64,000 bases of DNA from Parafannyhessea umbonata (GCF_012844235.1 NZ_JABAGR010000002.1:337467-401466), one strand, 5' to 3'; counted from the first letter of the stretch, positions 21,610-31,567 are shown. The notes: generated by a model from the letters alone, not told the origin. Translations and numbers: made by a program.

Positions 21610-23274
21610 ATGGCGAAAAAGCAGACGCCGCTGAGGATCATCCCGCTGGGAGGCCTCGACGGCATTGGCAAGAACATGACCGCGTTCGAGTACGGCAACG
21701 ACATGGTGCTCGTGGACGCGGGCCTGATGTTTCCCGACGACGAGCAGCCCGGCATCGACCTGGTGCTGCCCGACTACTCCTACGTGCTGGAAAACGAGGA
21801 GAAGCTTCGCGGCATCATCATCACGCACGGCCACGAGGACCACACGGGCGCGCTGCCGTACCTGCTGATGGACCTGGGGCGCAAGGTGCCCATCTACTCG
21901 TCCAAGCTCACGCTGGGCATGATCGAGGCGAAGCTGCAGGAGTTCAAGCTGAACTCGCCCAAGTTCCGCGAGGTCAAGAACGGCACCCACATCAATCTGG
22001 GCGTCTTCAGCATCGACTTCTTCAGCATGACGCACTCCATACCGGCTGCGCTCGGCGTGTACATGAGGACGCCGGCGGGATCGGTGCTCCACACGGGCGA
22101 CTTCAAGCTGGACCAGACGCCCATCGACGGCGTGACGCCCAACTACCAGGCAATCTGCAGGTACGGAACGCTGGGCATCGACCTTCTGATGTCCGACTCC
22201 ACCAACGCGACGAGGCCGGGCTTCACCCAGTCGGAGGCCGCTGTGGGGCCGCAGCTGCGCCACATCATAAAGAACGCGACGGGCAGGGTGTTCGTGGCGT
22301 CGTTCTCGAGCCACATCCACAGGCTGCAGCAGGTGTGCGACGCCGCGACGGCCGTGGGCCGCAAGGTGGTCGTGACCGGCCGCTCCATGGTTAACAACAC
22401 GAAGATCGCGCGCGAGCTGGGATACCTGAAGATCTCCCAGGAGGACATAATCGACGCGTACGACGTGAAGGACATCCCGGACGACAAGATCGTGGTGCTG
22501 TGCACCGGCAGCCAGGGAGAGCCCCTGAGCGCCCTCGGCCGCATGGCCGCGGGCGAGCACAAGTCGTTCACCATCACGTCCGACGACACCGTCATCATCA
22601 GCGCGACGCCCGTCCCCGGAAACGAGAAGAGCGTCCAGTCCATCATCAACTCGCTCTCGAAGATCGGCTGCACCGTGTACGACAGGTCGAACACCCTGGT
22701 GCACGTGTCCGGCCACGCGAGCCAGGAGGAGCTGAAGCTCATGCTCGCGATGACGAAGCCGCACAACTTCATGCCGGTGCACGGCGAGGCCGTCCACCTG
22801 CGCGCGCACGCGAAGCTCGGCCTGAAGATGGGCATCAAGCCGGACCACATCTTCATCGCGGACAACGGCGACACGCTCGAGATGCGCAACGGCAAGGTCA
22901 CATGGGGAGAGCCGGTTGAGTCCGGCGTCGTGTACGTGGACGGCCTCTCCATCACGGACGCGGATCCCATCGTGTTCCGCGACCGCCAGAAACTCGCGAG
23001 CGACGGCATCGTTACGTGCGTCGTCACGTTCGCGCCGCGCAGCAAGAAGGTCGGCGACGTGGAGATCGCTTGCAGGGGCGTGTCGTTCAGCGGCGACGAC
23101 CAGCTCATAACCGAGGCGCAGGACGTCGTGCGCGAGCACGTCTCGGTCACGGCCGGCAAGGAGGGCACGAGCATCGACATGCTCAGGAAGAACGCCCGCA
23201 ACAGCCTCTCAAACTTCCTCTGGAGCAAGACCCACACGCGACCCATGGTCATCCCGGTCGTGATGGAGGTTTAG
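21610..23274 (+). CDS. rnj: Ribonuclease J
   Basis: A 554-residue metallo-beta-lactamase/beta-CASP nuclease with HGHEDHTGALP at about residues 73-83 and the beta-CASP region further on (SHIHRLQQV, HVSGHASQEE). RNase J combines 5'-3' exonuclease and endonuclease activity in rRNA maturation and mRNA decay. The ATG at 21610 gives the normal N-terminus (LRIIPLGGLDGIGKNM) with AAAGGA about 11 bases upstream; an upstream frame back to 21472 is not needed. ftsK starts directly after the stop. Confidence 0.92.
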   Translation: MAKKQTPLRIIPLGGLDGIGKNMTAFEYGNDMVLVDAGLMFPDDEQPGIDLVLPDYSYVLENEEKLRGIIITHGHEDHTGALPYLLMDLGRKVPIYSSKLTLGMIEAKLQEFKLNSPKFREVKNGTHINLGVFSIDFFSMTHSIPAALGVYMRTPAGSVLHTGDFKLDQTPIDGVTPNYQAICRYGTLGIDLLMSDSTNATRPGFTQSEAAVGPQLRHIIKNATGRVFVASFSSHIHRLQQVCDAATAVGRKVVVTGRSMVNNTKIARELGYLKISQEDIIDAYDVKDIPDDKIVVLCTGSQGEPLSALGRMAAGEHKSFTITSDDTVIISATPVPGNEKSVQSIINSLSKIGCTVYDRSNTLVHVSGHASQEELKLMLAMTKPHNFMPVHGEAVHLRAHAKLGLKMGIKPDHIFIADNGDTLEMRNGKVTWGEPVESGVVYVDGLSITDADPIVFRDRQKLASDGIVTCVVTFAPRSKKVGDVEIACRGVSFSGDDQLITEAQDVVREHVSVTAGKEGTSIDMLRKNARNSLSNFLWSKTHTRPMVIPVVMEV

Positions 23275-25989
23275 ATGCCCTCTAAACGCAGCTCAAACGC
23301 ACAACAGAAGAGAAGGGCAAAGGGCTCGGGCTCGGCCGGCCGCGGCAGGGCCCAGCGAGAGTCTCTGGTACCGGCGCGGGGCACTGCGGCGAACGACATC
23401 CTCGGGGTGGCGCTTATCGTCGTGTCCGTCGTCATGTTCCTCTCGCTCGTGACCCCCACGAGCGCGCCCGTCACGCGTGCCCTGGGCGAGTTTTTGACCC
23501 TGTGCTTCGGCATGGGGGCGTTCCTGTGCCCCGTGGCGCTCATCGTGTACTCGTCAACGTTCTTCGTGGAGCGCGAGGGCTCTGCGGGAACGCGCGTCGC
23601 AGTGGGGCTTGCGCTCGTGGTGGCGGCGATCCTGGGAATACTGAGCATCAACGTGCCCGGTGCGGAGACGAACCCCGACGCCGTGCTCGTGGCGCAGGTC
23701 GCGGCGTCGCGCGGAGGGTACGTGGGCGGCGGCATCGCGTGGTGCCTGCTTGAGTCCGTGGGCATGACGGTTGGCAACGTGGTGCTGGTGGGCGTGATAG
23801 CCGCCGGCGCGATAGTGTGCGGGTTCTCGCTATCCGGCGCCGTCGAAAGGCTGCGCGAGCGCTACCAGGCGTTCGAGGCGCGCCACGAGGCGGCGCGCCA
23901 GCAGCGCATGGCGGGCCGAGGCGCCGCGTACGATGCGTATGACGAGACGCTCGACATGGCGCAGGACCCGTTTGCCGACCAGCACGACGCGGGCATGGCG
24001 CCCATCGCGGAGCGCCGCACCACGGTGTTCAGGCGCAACCAGGCCACCGCGGAGGCCGACATGAAGCCTGCGGAGGACGAGCCCGAGCAGAAGACGACCG
24101 TGCTCTCGAGCGCGAAGACCAAGATCCTGGAGCGCAGGCGCAAGAAGCACCCGCCCATCGACGAGGACGAGGCCGTTCCCGCGGGCTCCGTCAAAACGGA
24201 CGGCGCGGAAGCTGCCGTGGCGCCTGCCGTGACGGCGCCGCTGCCGGTGGTGCCCGGCGAAAGGCCCGCCGCACAGCCGGCCGTGCCGGACTTCCTGCGA
24301 GACGCGAAGGGCTCGGGCATAGGCCGCAAGGGCACATCTGACAGCGCGCGCAAGGCGCCGGGCGAGAAGGGCCGGGCGTCCCGGCCGGGCAAGGCCGCCG
24401 GGGCGAAGGCCGCGTCCGTGCAGACGGCCATGCCCATCGTGCCCGAGGGCGAGTCCTTCTCGCCCAAGGGCGCCGTCGCCGCGGCGCCAAAGGGCGTGAA
24501 GCGGCCCGGCGACGGCGTCGAGGACTACGAGCTGCCGCCGTTCTCGATGCTGAGCTCCAACCCCAACAGCGCGAACTCCGCCTCGAGCAAGGAGGAACTG
24601 GACGAGACGAAGGAGCGCCTGCAGGGGACGCTGCACGAGTTCGGGCTTTCGAGCCGCGTCGTGGACTACGTCTCGGGGCCGCTCGTCACGACGTTCCGCA
24701 TCGAGATGGGCGAGGGCGAGCGCGTCAGCAAGATCAAGAACCTGGAGGACGACATCGCCCTCACGCTCGCTGCCGAGAAGGTGCGCATCTTCGCGCCCAT
24801 TCGCGGCACGTCGTACGTGGGCATCGAGATCCCGAACAGCCGGCGCGCCAACGTGCACCTGGGAGACGTGCTGCCGTACGCCACAGGCGGCCCGCTCGAG
24901 GTGGCCATCGGACGCGACTCCGCTGGGAAGCCCGTCGTGGCTGACATCGCGAAGATGCCGCACATGCTGGTGGCCGGCACCACGGGCTCGGGCAAGTCCG
25001 TCATGATCAACTCCATGGTGATGTCGCTTCTGATGCGCTCCACCCCCAAGCAGGTCAGGCTCATCATGATCGACCCCAAGCGCGTTGAGTTCAGCTGCTA
25101 CAACGGGCTGCCGCACCTGTACGTGCCCGTCGTCACGGACCCCCGCCAGGCTGCGAGTGCGCTGCAGTGGGCCGTGAGCGAGATGGAGCGCCGCCTGAAG
25201 GTGTTCGAGCGCGCGGGCGCCAGGAACATCAAGGTGTACAACCAGATGTGCACGACGGGCAAGCTATCCGAGATGGATAACCCGCCGGAGCCCATGCCGT
25301 ACATCGTCGTGGTGATCGACGAGCTGTCCGACCTCATGATGACGGCCGGAAAGGACGTCGAGGCGTCCATCGTGCGCATCGCGCAGCTCGCGCGCGCCGC
25401 GGGCATACACCTGGTCATCGCGACGCAGCGCCCGTCCGCGAACGTCGTGACCGGCCTCATTAAGTCGAACATCGACAGCCGCGTGGCGCTGAAGGTGTCC
25501 TCCGGCATCGACTCGCGCGTCATCCTGGACGAGACGGGAGCCGAGCGCCTGCTGGGCAACGGCGACATGCTGTTCAAGGACCGCGGGCTCGCGCCGCGAA
25601 GGGTGCTGGGCTGCTACACGTCGGACGACGAGATAGAGTCCGTCGTGAGCTTCATCCGCGACCAGGCGGAACCGGACTACCACAACGAGATCCTCTCGCA
25701 GGTGGTGCCCGGCCAGCCGAGCGCGGGCGGCGGCGCTGACGTCGCGGAGGACGACGACCCGCTGGTGTGGGAGGCCGCGCAGATTGTTGTGGACTCTCAG
25801 CTGGGTTCCACCTCCGGGCTGCAGCGGCGCCTCAAGGTGGGCTACGCTAGGGCAGGCAGGATCATGGACATGCTCGAGGCGAAGGGGGTCGTCGGACCGC
25901 CGGAGGGCTCGAAGCCGCGCGAGGTGCTGCTGGACAAGGACGGACTTGAGGAGCTCAGGGCCGCCGAGGCAAAGTACAGGGAGGTGTAG
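23275..25989 (+). CDS. ftsK: DNA translocase FtsK/SpoIIIE
   Basis: A 904-residue protein. The N-terminus has about four membrane helices (residues ~40-190) that anchor it at the septum, then a long charged, disordered linker (~190-430), then the hexameric motor with Walker A GTTGSGKSV at ~568 and VVVIDELSDLMM as Walker B. The C-terminal gamma winged helix (STSGLQRRLKVGYARAGRIM) reads KOPS-type polar sequences. It moves chromosome DNA during division. The start follows GGAGG inside rnj. It probably forms an operon with the RodZ-like gene. Confidence 0.93.
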   Translation: MPSKRSSNAQQKRRAKGSGSAGRGRAQRESLVPARGTAANDILGVALIVVSVVMFLSLVTPTSAPVTRALGEFLTLCFGMGAFLCPVALIVYSSTFFVEREGSAGTRVAVGLALVVAAILGILSINVPGAETNPDAVLVAQVAASRGGYVGGGIAWCLLESVGMTVGNVVLVGVIAAGAIVCGFSLSGAVERLRERYQAFEARHEAARQQRMAGRGAAYDAYDETLDMAQDPFADQHDAGMAPIAERRTTVFRRNQATAEADMKPAEDEPEQKTTVLSSAKTKILERRRKKHPPIDEDEAVPAGSVKTDGAEAAVAPAVTAPLPVVPGERPAAQPAVPDFLRDAKGSGIGRKGTSDSARKAPGEKGRASRPGKAAGAKAASVQTAMPIVPEGESFSPKGAVAAAPKGVKRPGDGVEDYELPPFSMLSSNPNSANSASSKEELDETKERLQGTLHEFGLSSRVVDYVSGPLVTTFRIEMGEGERVSKIKNLEDDIALTLAAEKVRIFAPIRGTSYVGIEIPNSRRANVHLGDVLPYATGGPLEVAIGRDSAGKPVVADIAKMPHMLVAGTTGSGKSVMINSMVMSLLMRSTPKQVRLIMIDPKRVEFSCYNGLPHLYVPVVTDPRQAASALQWAVSEMERRLKVFERAGARNIKVYNQMCTTGKLSEMDNPPEPMPYIVVVIDELSDLMMTAGKDVEASIVRIAQLARAAGIHLVIATQRPSANVVTGLIKSNIDSRVALKVSSGIDSRVILDETGAERLLGNGDMLFKDRGLAPRRVLGCYTSDDEIESVVSFIRDQAEPDYHNEILSQVVPGQPSAGGGADVAEDDDPLVWEAAQIVVDSQLGSTSGLQRRLKVGYARAGRIMDMLEAKGVVGPPEGSKPREVLLDKDGLEELRAAEAKYREV

Positions 25990-25992
25990 CGC

Positions 25993-27747
25993 ATGCCACG
26001 TCCACGCTTTAGCGAGATGCTCGTCAACAGGAGGCGCCAGCTGGGCCTTTCGGTCAAGCAGGCCTCGAGCGTGCTGCGCCTCAAGGAGGAGGTGCTCATC
26101 GCCTTCGAGGAGGGCGACTTCGAGGCGATGCCCAAGAGCGGCTACGCACAGGGAATGCTGTCCTCCTACGCTCGCTACCTCGGCATGAACAGCCGCGAGG
26201 TCATCAACCAGTTCGCGAACGACCTGCGCGAGTGGGAGCGGCAGACCGCGGGCGGCAGGGCGAGAAGGACGAGGGCCGCGGGTCGCGACGAGCCCGTGTA
26301 CGAGCTGCCGGGAGACCCCGCGAGCCGAAGGGCGAGCTACCGTGGCACGCCAGGCCTGCTGCCCACGTCCGGCGGTTTCGCGGGCGACCTCACCACGTTC
26401 TCCGCGGTGTCGAGCCCCCGCCCCAAGAACTCGCGCCCGAGCCCGCTCGTGAACTACCGGCAGAGCATGCAGCGCGCGACGGGCGACGATGCCTACGGAC
26501 AGAGCTACCAGCAGGGGTACGGCCAAGGCTACCGGCAGGACGCCGGCTACAGCCGCGACCGGGGCTATGCCACCGGCGCGCCGCAGGGAGCGTACGGCCG
26601 CGTCTACGACGAGGACAGGCGATACACGGGACGGGACGTTCCCGTGCGCAGCGGAAGGCGTCGCACCCAGCAGCAGGGTAGGTACCGCCGCCAGCCCGAC
26701 GAGTACGGCAACGCGGCGCGCTACACCGGTCGCGAGGGCAGGGCGGAACGCGCCGCGCGGGACAGCGTCATGACGCAGGACGTTTCCGGCCAGTACGTGG
26801 ACGACCTCCGCTACGACGACGCGCGTCCGTACGAGGCCGCGTCCACGCGCTCCGGCCGCCAGTCGTCTCGCAACATCGCGAACATGCAGCGCCCCAACGT
26901 GCGGCGCCGTCCGCCGCAGGGCGGACGCGGCTCGCGCCAGCAGCGCGACGGCCGGCGCCGGGCCCCGCGTCACGGCGGCGTCCTGGGCGTCGTTGAGGCG
27001 TTCTTCTCGGATGGTCGCCGCGCCGCGGCGTTCGCGCTCGTCATAGCGGCCCTCATCATCACGGTGGTCATCATCTCGTCCGTGAGCTCGTGCGTCAGGA
27101 ACCAGGGCGCCACGAGCGAGAAGACCGTGTCCGTGTCGACGTCGAGCTCCTCCTCAAGCACCAAGAAGAGCTCGTCCAAGACGTCGACCGAGAAGAAGGA
27201 GGCGGAGGAGGCCGCGGCGGCCGCTGCCGCCGAGAAGAAGGCGAAGGCCGAGAAGGAGGCCAACACCGAGACGAAGGTCACGGTGTCCGTGGCCGACGGC
27301 GAGGTCTCGTGGGTCGAGATCGAGGTGGACGGCAAGAGCGACGTTGCGGAACAAGTGACCGGCCCGTGGAAGAAGACGTACACGGTCACGGACTCCATCA
27401 CCATACAGGTGAGCAACCCGACGGCCGTCTCCGTCAAGAAGAACGGCAAGAAGCAGAAGTTCGACTCGAAGACTGCGGGCGTCGGCTCGATCACGATCCA
27501 GGGCACGAAGGTGACCAAGACGGACGACGCCTCCAGCTCGGACGACGCGACGTCCACGAACGGCCAGGCGACCGATTCGGCAACGGGTACGACGGACGCG
27601 ACGTCCACGGACGGCCAGTCCACGGACTCGACGAGCGGCACGTCGACGGACGCTGCGACGACGTCGACGCAGCAGACCGGAGCCACGTCGACCCAGACGA
27701 CCGGCACCTCGACGAACCAGACGGGCCAGACGACGGACAACGGATAG
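25993..27747 (+). CDS. RodZ-like membrane protein (HTH, transmembrane helix, DUF4115)
   Basis: A 584-residue protein. Residues 8-75 form a RodZ-type helix-turn-helix (LGLSVKQASSVLRLKEEVL). A 270-residue Arg/Gln/Tyr/Gly-rich cytoplasmic region follows, with QSYQQGYGQGYRQDAGYS as a low-complexity core. A membrane helix lies at ~346-368 (AAFALVIAALIITVVIISSV), then a coiled Lys/Glu/Ala stretch, a DUF4115-like beta domain (~420-505) and a Thr/Ser/Gln/Asp-rich tail. RodZ links MreB to the cell-wall machinery. Both the central region and the tail are much longer than in E. coli RodZ. GGGAGGTG supports the start. Confidence 0.75.
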   Translation: MPRPRFSEMLVNRRRQLGLSVKQASSVLRLKEEVLIAFEEGDFEAMPKSGYAQGMLSSYARYLGMNSREVINQFANDLREWERQTAGGRARRTRAAGRDEPVYELPGDPASRRASYRGTPGLLPTSGGFAGDLTTFSAVSSPRPKNSRPSPLVNYRQSMQRATGDDAYGQSYQQGYGQGYRQDAGYSRDRGYATGAPQGAYGRVYDEDRRYTGRDVPVRSGRRRTQQQGRYRRQPDEYGNAARYTGREGRAERAARDSVMTQDVSGQYVDDLRYDDARPYEAASTRSGRQSSRNIANMQRPNVRRRPPQGGRGSRQQRDGRRRAPRHGGVLGVVEAFFSDGRRAAAFALVIAALIITVVIISSVSSCVRNQGATSEKTVSVSTSSSSSSTKKSSSKTSTEKKEAEEAAAAAAAEKKAKAEKEANTETKVTVSVADGEVSWVEIEVDGKSDVAEQVTGPWKKTYTVTDSITIQVSNPTAVSVKKNGKKQKFDSKTAGVGSITIQGTKVTKTDDASSSDDATSTNGQATDSATGTTDATSTDGQSTDSTSGTSTDAATTSTQQTGATSTQTTGTSTNQTGQTTDNG

Positions 27748-27816
27748 GTTTTCGATTCGCGAAGCGGGCGGGACGCGAGGCCGCGCCCCGCGACCGCGTA
27801 AGAAGGGAGATGAGGC

Positions 27817-28314
27817 ATGGCCAAGGAATCAAGCTTCGACGTGGTGTCGAGCATTGACATGCAAGAGGTGGACAACGCGTACCAGCAGGCGGCGCGCGAG
27901 CTCACGCAGCGCTACGACCTCAAGCAGAGCAACGCCACGATCGAGTTCTCGCGCAAGGACGAGACGTTCACCGTCACGGCGCCATCGGAGTTCGTGGCGG
28001 GGCAGGTCGTGGACGTGCTGAACGGCAAGCTGGTGAAGCGCGGCATAGAGCTGGGCGCCCTCAGGTGGGGCGAGCTCGAGCCAGCTACGGGCGCGGCCGT
28101 CAGGCGCCGCGCACAGCTCGTGCAGGGTATCGACAAGGACACCGCCAAGAGAATCTCGAAGGACATCCGCGACCTCAAGCTCAAGTGCAAGGCGACGGTC
28201 GAGGGCGACAAGCTCCGTGTGAGCTCCGCATCGCGCGACACCCTGCAACAGGTCATCGCCGCTCTAAAGGAAAGGGACTATGGACAGCCTCTCCAGTTCA
28301 CCAACTACCGCTAG
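27817..28314 (+). CDS. YajQ family nucleotide-binding protein
   Basis: A 165-residue protein matching YajQ/UPF0234: MAKESSFDVVSSIDMQEVDN at the start, the NGKLVKRGIELGAL segment and the end DYGQPLQFTNYR. The fold is two ferredoxin-like domains. Family members bind nucleotides, in some species cyclic di-GMP; the role here is unknown. GGGAGATGAGGC precedes the ATG. The 3' end overlaps rimO by 35 bases. Confidence 0.88.
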   Translation: MAKESSFDVVSSIDMQEVDNAYQQAARELTQRYDLKQSNATIEFSRKDETFTVTAPSEFVAGQVVDVLNGKLVKRGIELGALRWGELEPATGAAVRRRAQLVQGIDKDTAKRISKDIRDLKLKCKATVEGDKLRVSSASRDTLQQVIAALKERDYGQPLQFTNYR

Positions 28315-29641
28315 CCCGCAGCGCTGCCTCTTCGTCACGCTCGGCTGTGCAAAGAACGAGGTCGACACGGACCGCATGCGCTCGCTTCTGATAGACGCGG
28401 GCTACGGCGTCGCGGAAAACGTCGACTCCGCGGACGTCGTCCTCATCAACACGTGCTCGTTCCTGGCGTCCGCCACGTCCGAGTCCATCGACACCACGCT
28501 GGACCTCGCGGACGAGGTCAGCGCAGGCGTCCGCAAGAAGCCCATCGTCATGTGCGGTTGCGTGCCGTCGCGCTACGGCGACGACCTTGACGACCAGCTG
28601 CCCGAGGTCGCGGCTTTCGTGAAGGCCGACGAGGAGGACGGCATCGTGTCCGTCGTCGACTCCGTGCTCGGCAACGACGGGCGAGAAGGGCGTGCGGACC
28701 TCACCGGCACGCACCGCACCATCGAGGGCACGAGCGCGTTCGTGAAGATCAGCGAGGGCTGCGACCGATTCTGCGCGTTCTGCGCGATCCCCTACATCAG
28801 GGGTCGTTACAAGTCGCGAGAAGAGCAGGAGATCCTGGACGAGGTGTCCTCGCTCATGGAGGGCGGCGTCCGAGAGGTGGTCCTCATAGGCCAGGACACC
28901 GGCATCTGGGGCACGGACCTGGGCGACGGGCGCAACCTCGCCTACCTGCTGCGCAGGGTCGCGGAGGTCGTGAGGCCGTACGACGGCTGGGTCCGCGTGC
29001 TGTACCTGCAGCCCGAGGGCATGACGGACGACCTCGTGAGCGTCATCCGCGACGTGCCTGAGGTTCTGCCGTACATCGACATCCCCATACAGCACTGCTG
29101 CGAGCGCGTGCTCAAGAGCATGGGGCGCTCCGGCTCCGAGGGGCAGCTGCGCCAGCTCTTCGCGCGCCTTCGCGCCGAGATTCCCGGCATGGTGCTCCGG
29201 ACCACGGGGCTCGTCGGCTTCCCGGGGGAGACGGAAGAGGAGTTCGAGGCCCTTCTCGACTTCTTCAAGGAGCAGGAGTTCGACTACATGAGCGTCTTCC
29301 CGTACTCGAAGGAGGACGGTACGAAGGCAGCCAACATGGAGGGCCAGGTTCCCGAGGACGTCAAGATGGACCGAGCGCAGCGGCTGCTCGACGTTGCGGA
29401 GGAGCTTGGATTCAGTGCCACGGCAAAGCACGTGGGCGAGAGGGTTAAGGTCATCATCGACGGCGTTGACGATTCGGACGACGGGGTGGAGCTCATCGGT
29501 CACACCTGGTTCCAGGCGCCCGACTGTGACGGTGCGGTTCACATCGAGTCCGGGGAGGCGACGGTTGGCGACGTCGTGACGGTCGACCTCGTGGATTCGT
29601 TCTGCTATGAGTTGGTCGGCGAGATTGTGGATGGAGAGTAG
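28280..29641 (+). CDS. rimO: Ribosomal protein S12 methylthiotransferase RimO
   Basis: A 453-residue radical SAM methylthiotransferase that modifies Asp of ribosomal protein S12. N-terminal cysteines are in LGCAKNEVD, NTCSFL and CGCVPS; the radical SAM motif is CDRFCAFCAIPYIRGRYKSR, and YLQPEGMTD and IPIQHCCERVLKSMGR are RimO-like. A TRAM domain closes the protein. The ATG overlaps yajQ and has AAAGGAAAGGG upstream. It precedes pgsA, which begins five bases after the stop. Confidence 0.9.
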   Translation: MDSLSSSPTTASPQRCLFVTLGCAKNEVDTDRMRSLLIDAGYGVAENVDSADVVLINTCSFLASATSESIDTTLDLADEVSAGVRKKPIVMCGCVPSRYGDDLDDQLPEVAAFVKADEEDGIVSVVDSVLGNDGREGRADLTGTHRTIEGTSAFVKISEGCDRFCAFCAIPYIRGRYKSREEQEILDEVSSLMEGGVREVVLIGQDTGIWGTDLGDGRNLAYLLRRVAEVVRPYDGWVRVLYLQPEGMTDDLVSVIRDVPEVLPYIDIPIQHCCERVLKSMGRSGSEGQLRQLFARLRAEIPGMVLRTTGLVGFPGETEEEFEALLDFFKEQEFDYMSVFPYSKEDGTKAANMEGQVPEDVKMDRAQRLLDVAEELGFSATAKHVGERVKVIIDGVDDSDDGVELIGHTWFQAPDCDGAVHIESGEATVGDVVTVDLVDSFCYELVGEIVDGE

Positions 29642-29645
29642 CCTG

Positions 29646-30245
29646 ATGGCAGGAAAAAAGAGCAGTATTTGGACCCCGGCGAACATCGTCACGTCCATTC
29701 GAGTCGTATTCGTGCCGATTTGGCTGGTTGCGGCCGAGGTCTGCGGCTCCGGCGACGGCAAGGCGTTCTCTGGTGCGGCGCTGTTCGTCGCGCTTTTTTA
29801 CATGGTGCTGTCCCTCACGGACAAGCTCGACGGCTATCTTGCGCGTAGTCGCAACGAGGTGACCACGTTCGGTAAGTTCCTCGACCCGATCGCCGACAAG
29901 CTCGTCGTCATCGTGTCGCTGTGCTTCCTGCTGGAGCAGGGCGCGGTTTCCGCGTGGGTGCTCCTCATCATCGTCGCGAGGGAGTTCCTGGTGTCCGGCC
30001 TGCGCATGGTCGTGGCCTCCGAGGGCACCGTCATCGCGGCGAGCAACCTCGGCAAGTGGAAGACCGCGACCACGATGGTCTCGATCTCCGGCCTGCTGCT
30101 TGTGCGCGCGCTTCCCGCGGGGCCCCTGTACACCGTCCTTCTGGGGATCTCGAACGTGCTGCTGATAATCGCGGTCGTCCTGACGGCATGGTCTGGCATC
30201 GACTACTTCATGAAGTCGTGGCGCTACATTGCGGACGCAGACTAA
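29646..30245 (+). CDS. pgsA: CDP-diacylglycerol-glycerol-3-phosphate phosphatidyltransferase
   Basis: A 199-residue membrane enzyme that makes phosphatidylglycerophosphate. The full CDP-alcohol phosphotransferase motif D-x2-DG-x2-AR-x8-G-x3-D-x3-D is present, from DKLDGYLAR to FLDPIADK. Several membrane helices follow. ATG 29646 with GGAGAG upstream is better than the earlier in-frame ATG at 29607, which overlaps rimO. A second family member lies at 53969-54856. Confidence 0.88.
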   Translation: MAGKKSSIWTPANIVTSIRVVFVPIWLVAAEVCGSGDGKAFSGAALFVALFYMVLSLTDKLDGYLARSRNEVTTFGKFLDPIADKLVVIVSLCFLLEQGAVSAWVLLIIVAREFLVSGLRMVVASEGTVIAASNLGKWKTATTMVSISGLLLVRALPAGPLYTVLLGISNVLLIIAVVLTAWSGIDYFMKSWRYIADAD

Positions 30246-30291
30246 CCTTCTGCAACCTGAGTTGAATATCGCAAACTAGTTTCGGTACTTG

Positions 30292-30322
30292 GGACTCGGC
30301 ACCACCGGGTCCTTTTGTTTTT
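30292..30322 (+). terminator. Rho-independent terminator after pgsA
   Basis: GGACTCGG and CCGGGTCC pair (one G-T) around a five-base loop, followed by TTTTGTTTTT. It isolates recA from the preceding operon. Confidence 0.85.
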
Positions 30323-30406
30323 CTCATGCGGCTCGCATGGCAAAGACTTCGGCAAAGCAAATGAGAAGCATCTGCGAGTGCGCTGCGCTAACATGGGGTG
30401 TCAACG

Positions 30407-30435
30407 TTGACATAGAACGGTTGTTCGTATAAGAT
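30407..30435 (+). promoter_or_regulatory. recA promoter
   Basis: Perfect TTGACA, 17-base spacer and TAAGAT. The LexA box lies inside the spacer. Transcription would start near 30442, which excludes the upstream in-frame start at 30435. Confidence 0.85.
30415..30426 (+). promoter_or_regulatory. LexA operator (SOS box) in the recA promoter
   Basis: GAACGGTTGTTC, an exact GAAC-N4-GTTC palindrome of the Gram-positive/actinobacterial LexA type, centred between the -35 and -10. Bound LexA would block RNA polymerase. Confidence 0.88.
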
Positions 30436-30464
30436 TGCGACTGGTAGCAGAGAAGGGGAGGGCA

Positions 30465-31565
30465 ATGGCCAAGAGCAAGGGTTCCGTGCGCGAGGTGCAC
30501 GAGAAGACGTACGGAGAAGAGCGAGACAAGATGATCGACGCGACCACGTCCGAGATCATCAAGAAGTTTGGCAAGGGCTCCATCATGAGGTACGGCGATG
30601 ATGGCCCGGACCTCGAGATCGAGGCCATTCCGACTGGCTCGCTCGCGCTGGACGCCGCACTCGGCATAGGTGGTGTTCCACGCGGCAGAATCATAGAGAT
30701 CTACGGTCCCGAGTCCTCGGGAAAGACGACCCTCTCCCTCGAGATCCTGGCAGAGGCCCAGGCGATGGGTGGCGTGGTCGCATTCATCGACGCGGAACAC
30801 GCCCTCGACCCAGGATATGCGGCGAGGATCGGCGTCGACATCGACGAGGTGCTGATCTCCCAGCCGGACACGGGAGAGCAGGCGCTTGAGATTTGCGACA
30901 TGCTCGTTCGCTCCGGCGCCATCGACGTCGTCGTCGTTGACTCCGTTGCGGCACTCGTCCCGCGTGCGGAGATCGAGGGGGAGATCGGCGATACCACGGT
31001 GGGACTGCAGGCGCGTCTCATGAGCCAGGCGCTTCGAAAGCTCGCGGGCTCCCTTGCGAAGTCCAAGACCACGTGCATCTTCATCAACCAGCTTCGCGAG
31101 AAGATCGGCGTCATGTTCGGCAACCCCGAGACCACGCCCGGCGGCCGAGCCCTCAAGTTCTTCTCGTCGGTGCGCATGGACATTCGCAGGATCGACTCCA
31201 TCAAGAAGAACGGCGACGTCATCGGCAACCGCGTCAGGGTGAAGGTCGTCAAGAACAAGGTGGCTCCCCCCTTCAAGCAGGCGGAGTTCGACATAATGTA
31301 CGGCACGGGCATCTCCAAGGAGGGCTCGATCCTGGACATGGCCGTCGACTACGGCGTCGTGGACAAGAGCGGCTCGTGGTTCACGTACGAGACGGAGCGC
31401 CTTGGACAGGGGCGAGAGGCGGCAAAGGAGTTCCTCGCGGAGAACCCCGACCTCAGGGACGAGATCGACCAGAAGGTGCGCGTCGCCTGCGGTCTCGCGC
31501 TCGGCGACGAAAGGGTCGGTGAGCCGGTCTCCAAGCCGGCCGATGGCGAGGGCAAGGAAGCTTAG
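30465..31565 (+). CDS. recA: Recombinase RecA
   Basis: A 366-residue recombinase that forms filaments on single-stranded DNA and triggers LexA self-cleavage. Walker A is GPESSGKTT at about residues 82-90, with the L2-region sequence [20 protein letters not shown] and the usual acidic tail. The ATG at 30465 follows AAGGGGAGGG and lies downstream of the predicted transcript start. recX follows two bases after the stop. Confidence 0.96.
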   Translation: MAKSKGSVREVHEKTYGEERDKMIDATTSEIIKKFGKGSIMRYGDDGPDLEIEAIPTGSLALDAALGIGGVPRGRIIEIYGPESSGKTTLSLEILAEAQAMGGVVAFIDAEHALDPGYAARIGVDIDEVLISQPDTGEQALEICDMLVRSGAIDVVVVDSVAALVPRAEIEGEIGDTTVGLQARLMSQALRKLAGSLAKSKTTCIFINQLREKIGVMFGNPETTPGGRALKFFSSVRMDIRRIDSIKKNGDVIGNRVRVKVVKNKVAPPFKQAEFDIMYGTGISKEGSILDMAVDYGVVDKSGSWFTYETERLGQGREAAKEFLAENPDLRDEIDQKVRVACGLALGDERVGEPVSKPADGEGKEA

Positions 31566-31567
31566 GC

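Noticed and set aside
30435..30464. Upstream extension of recA
   Set aside because: The codons lie at and just after the -10 of the promoter, and the better ribosome site is before 30465.
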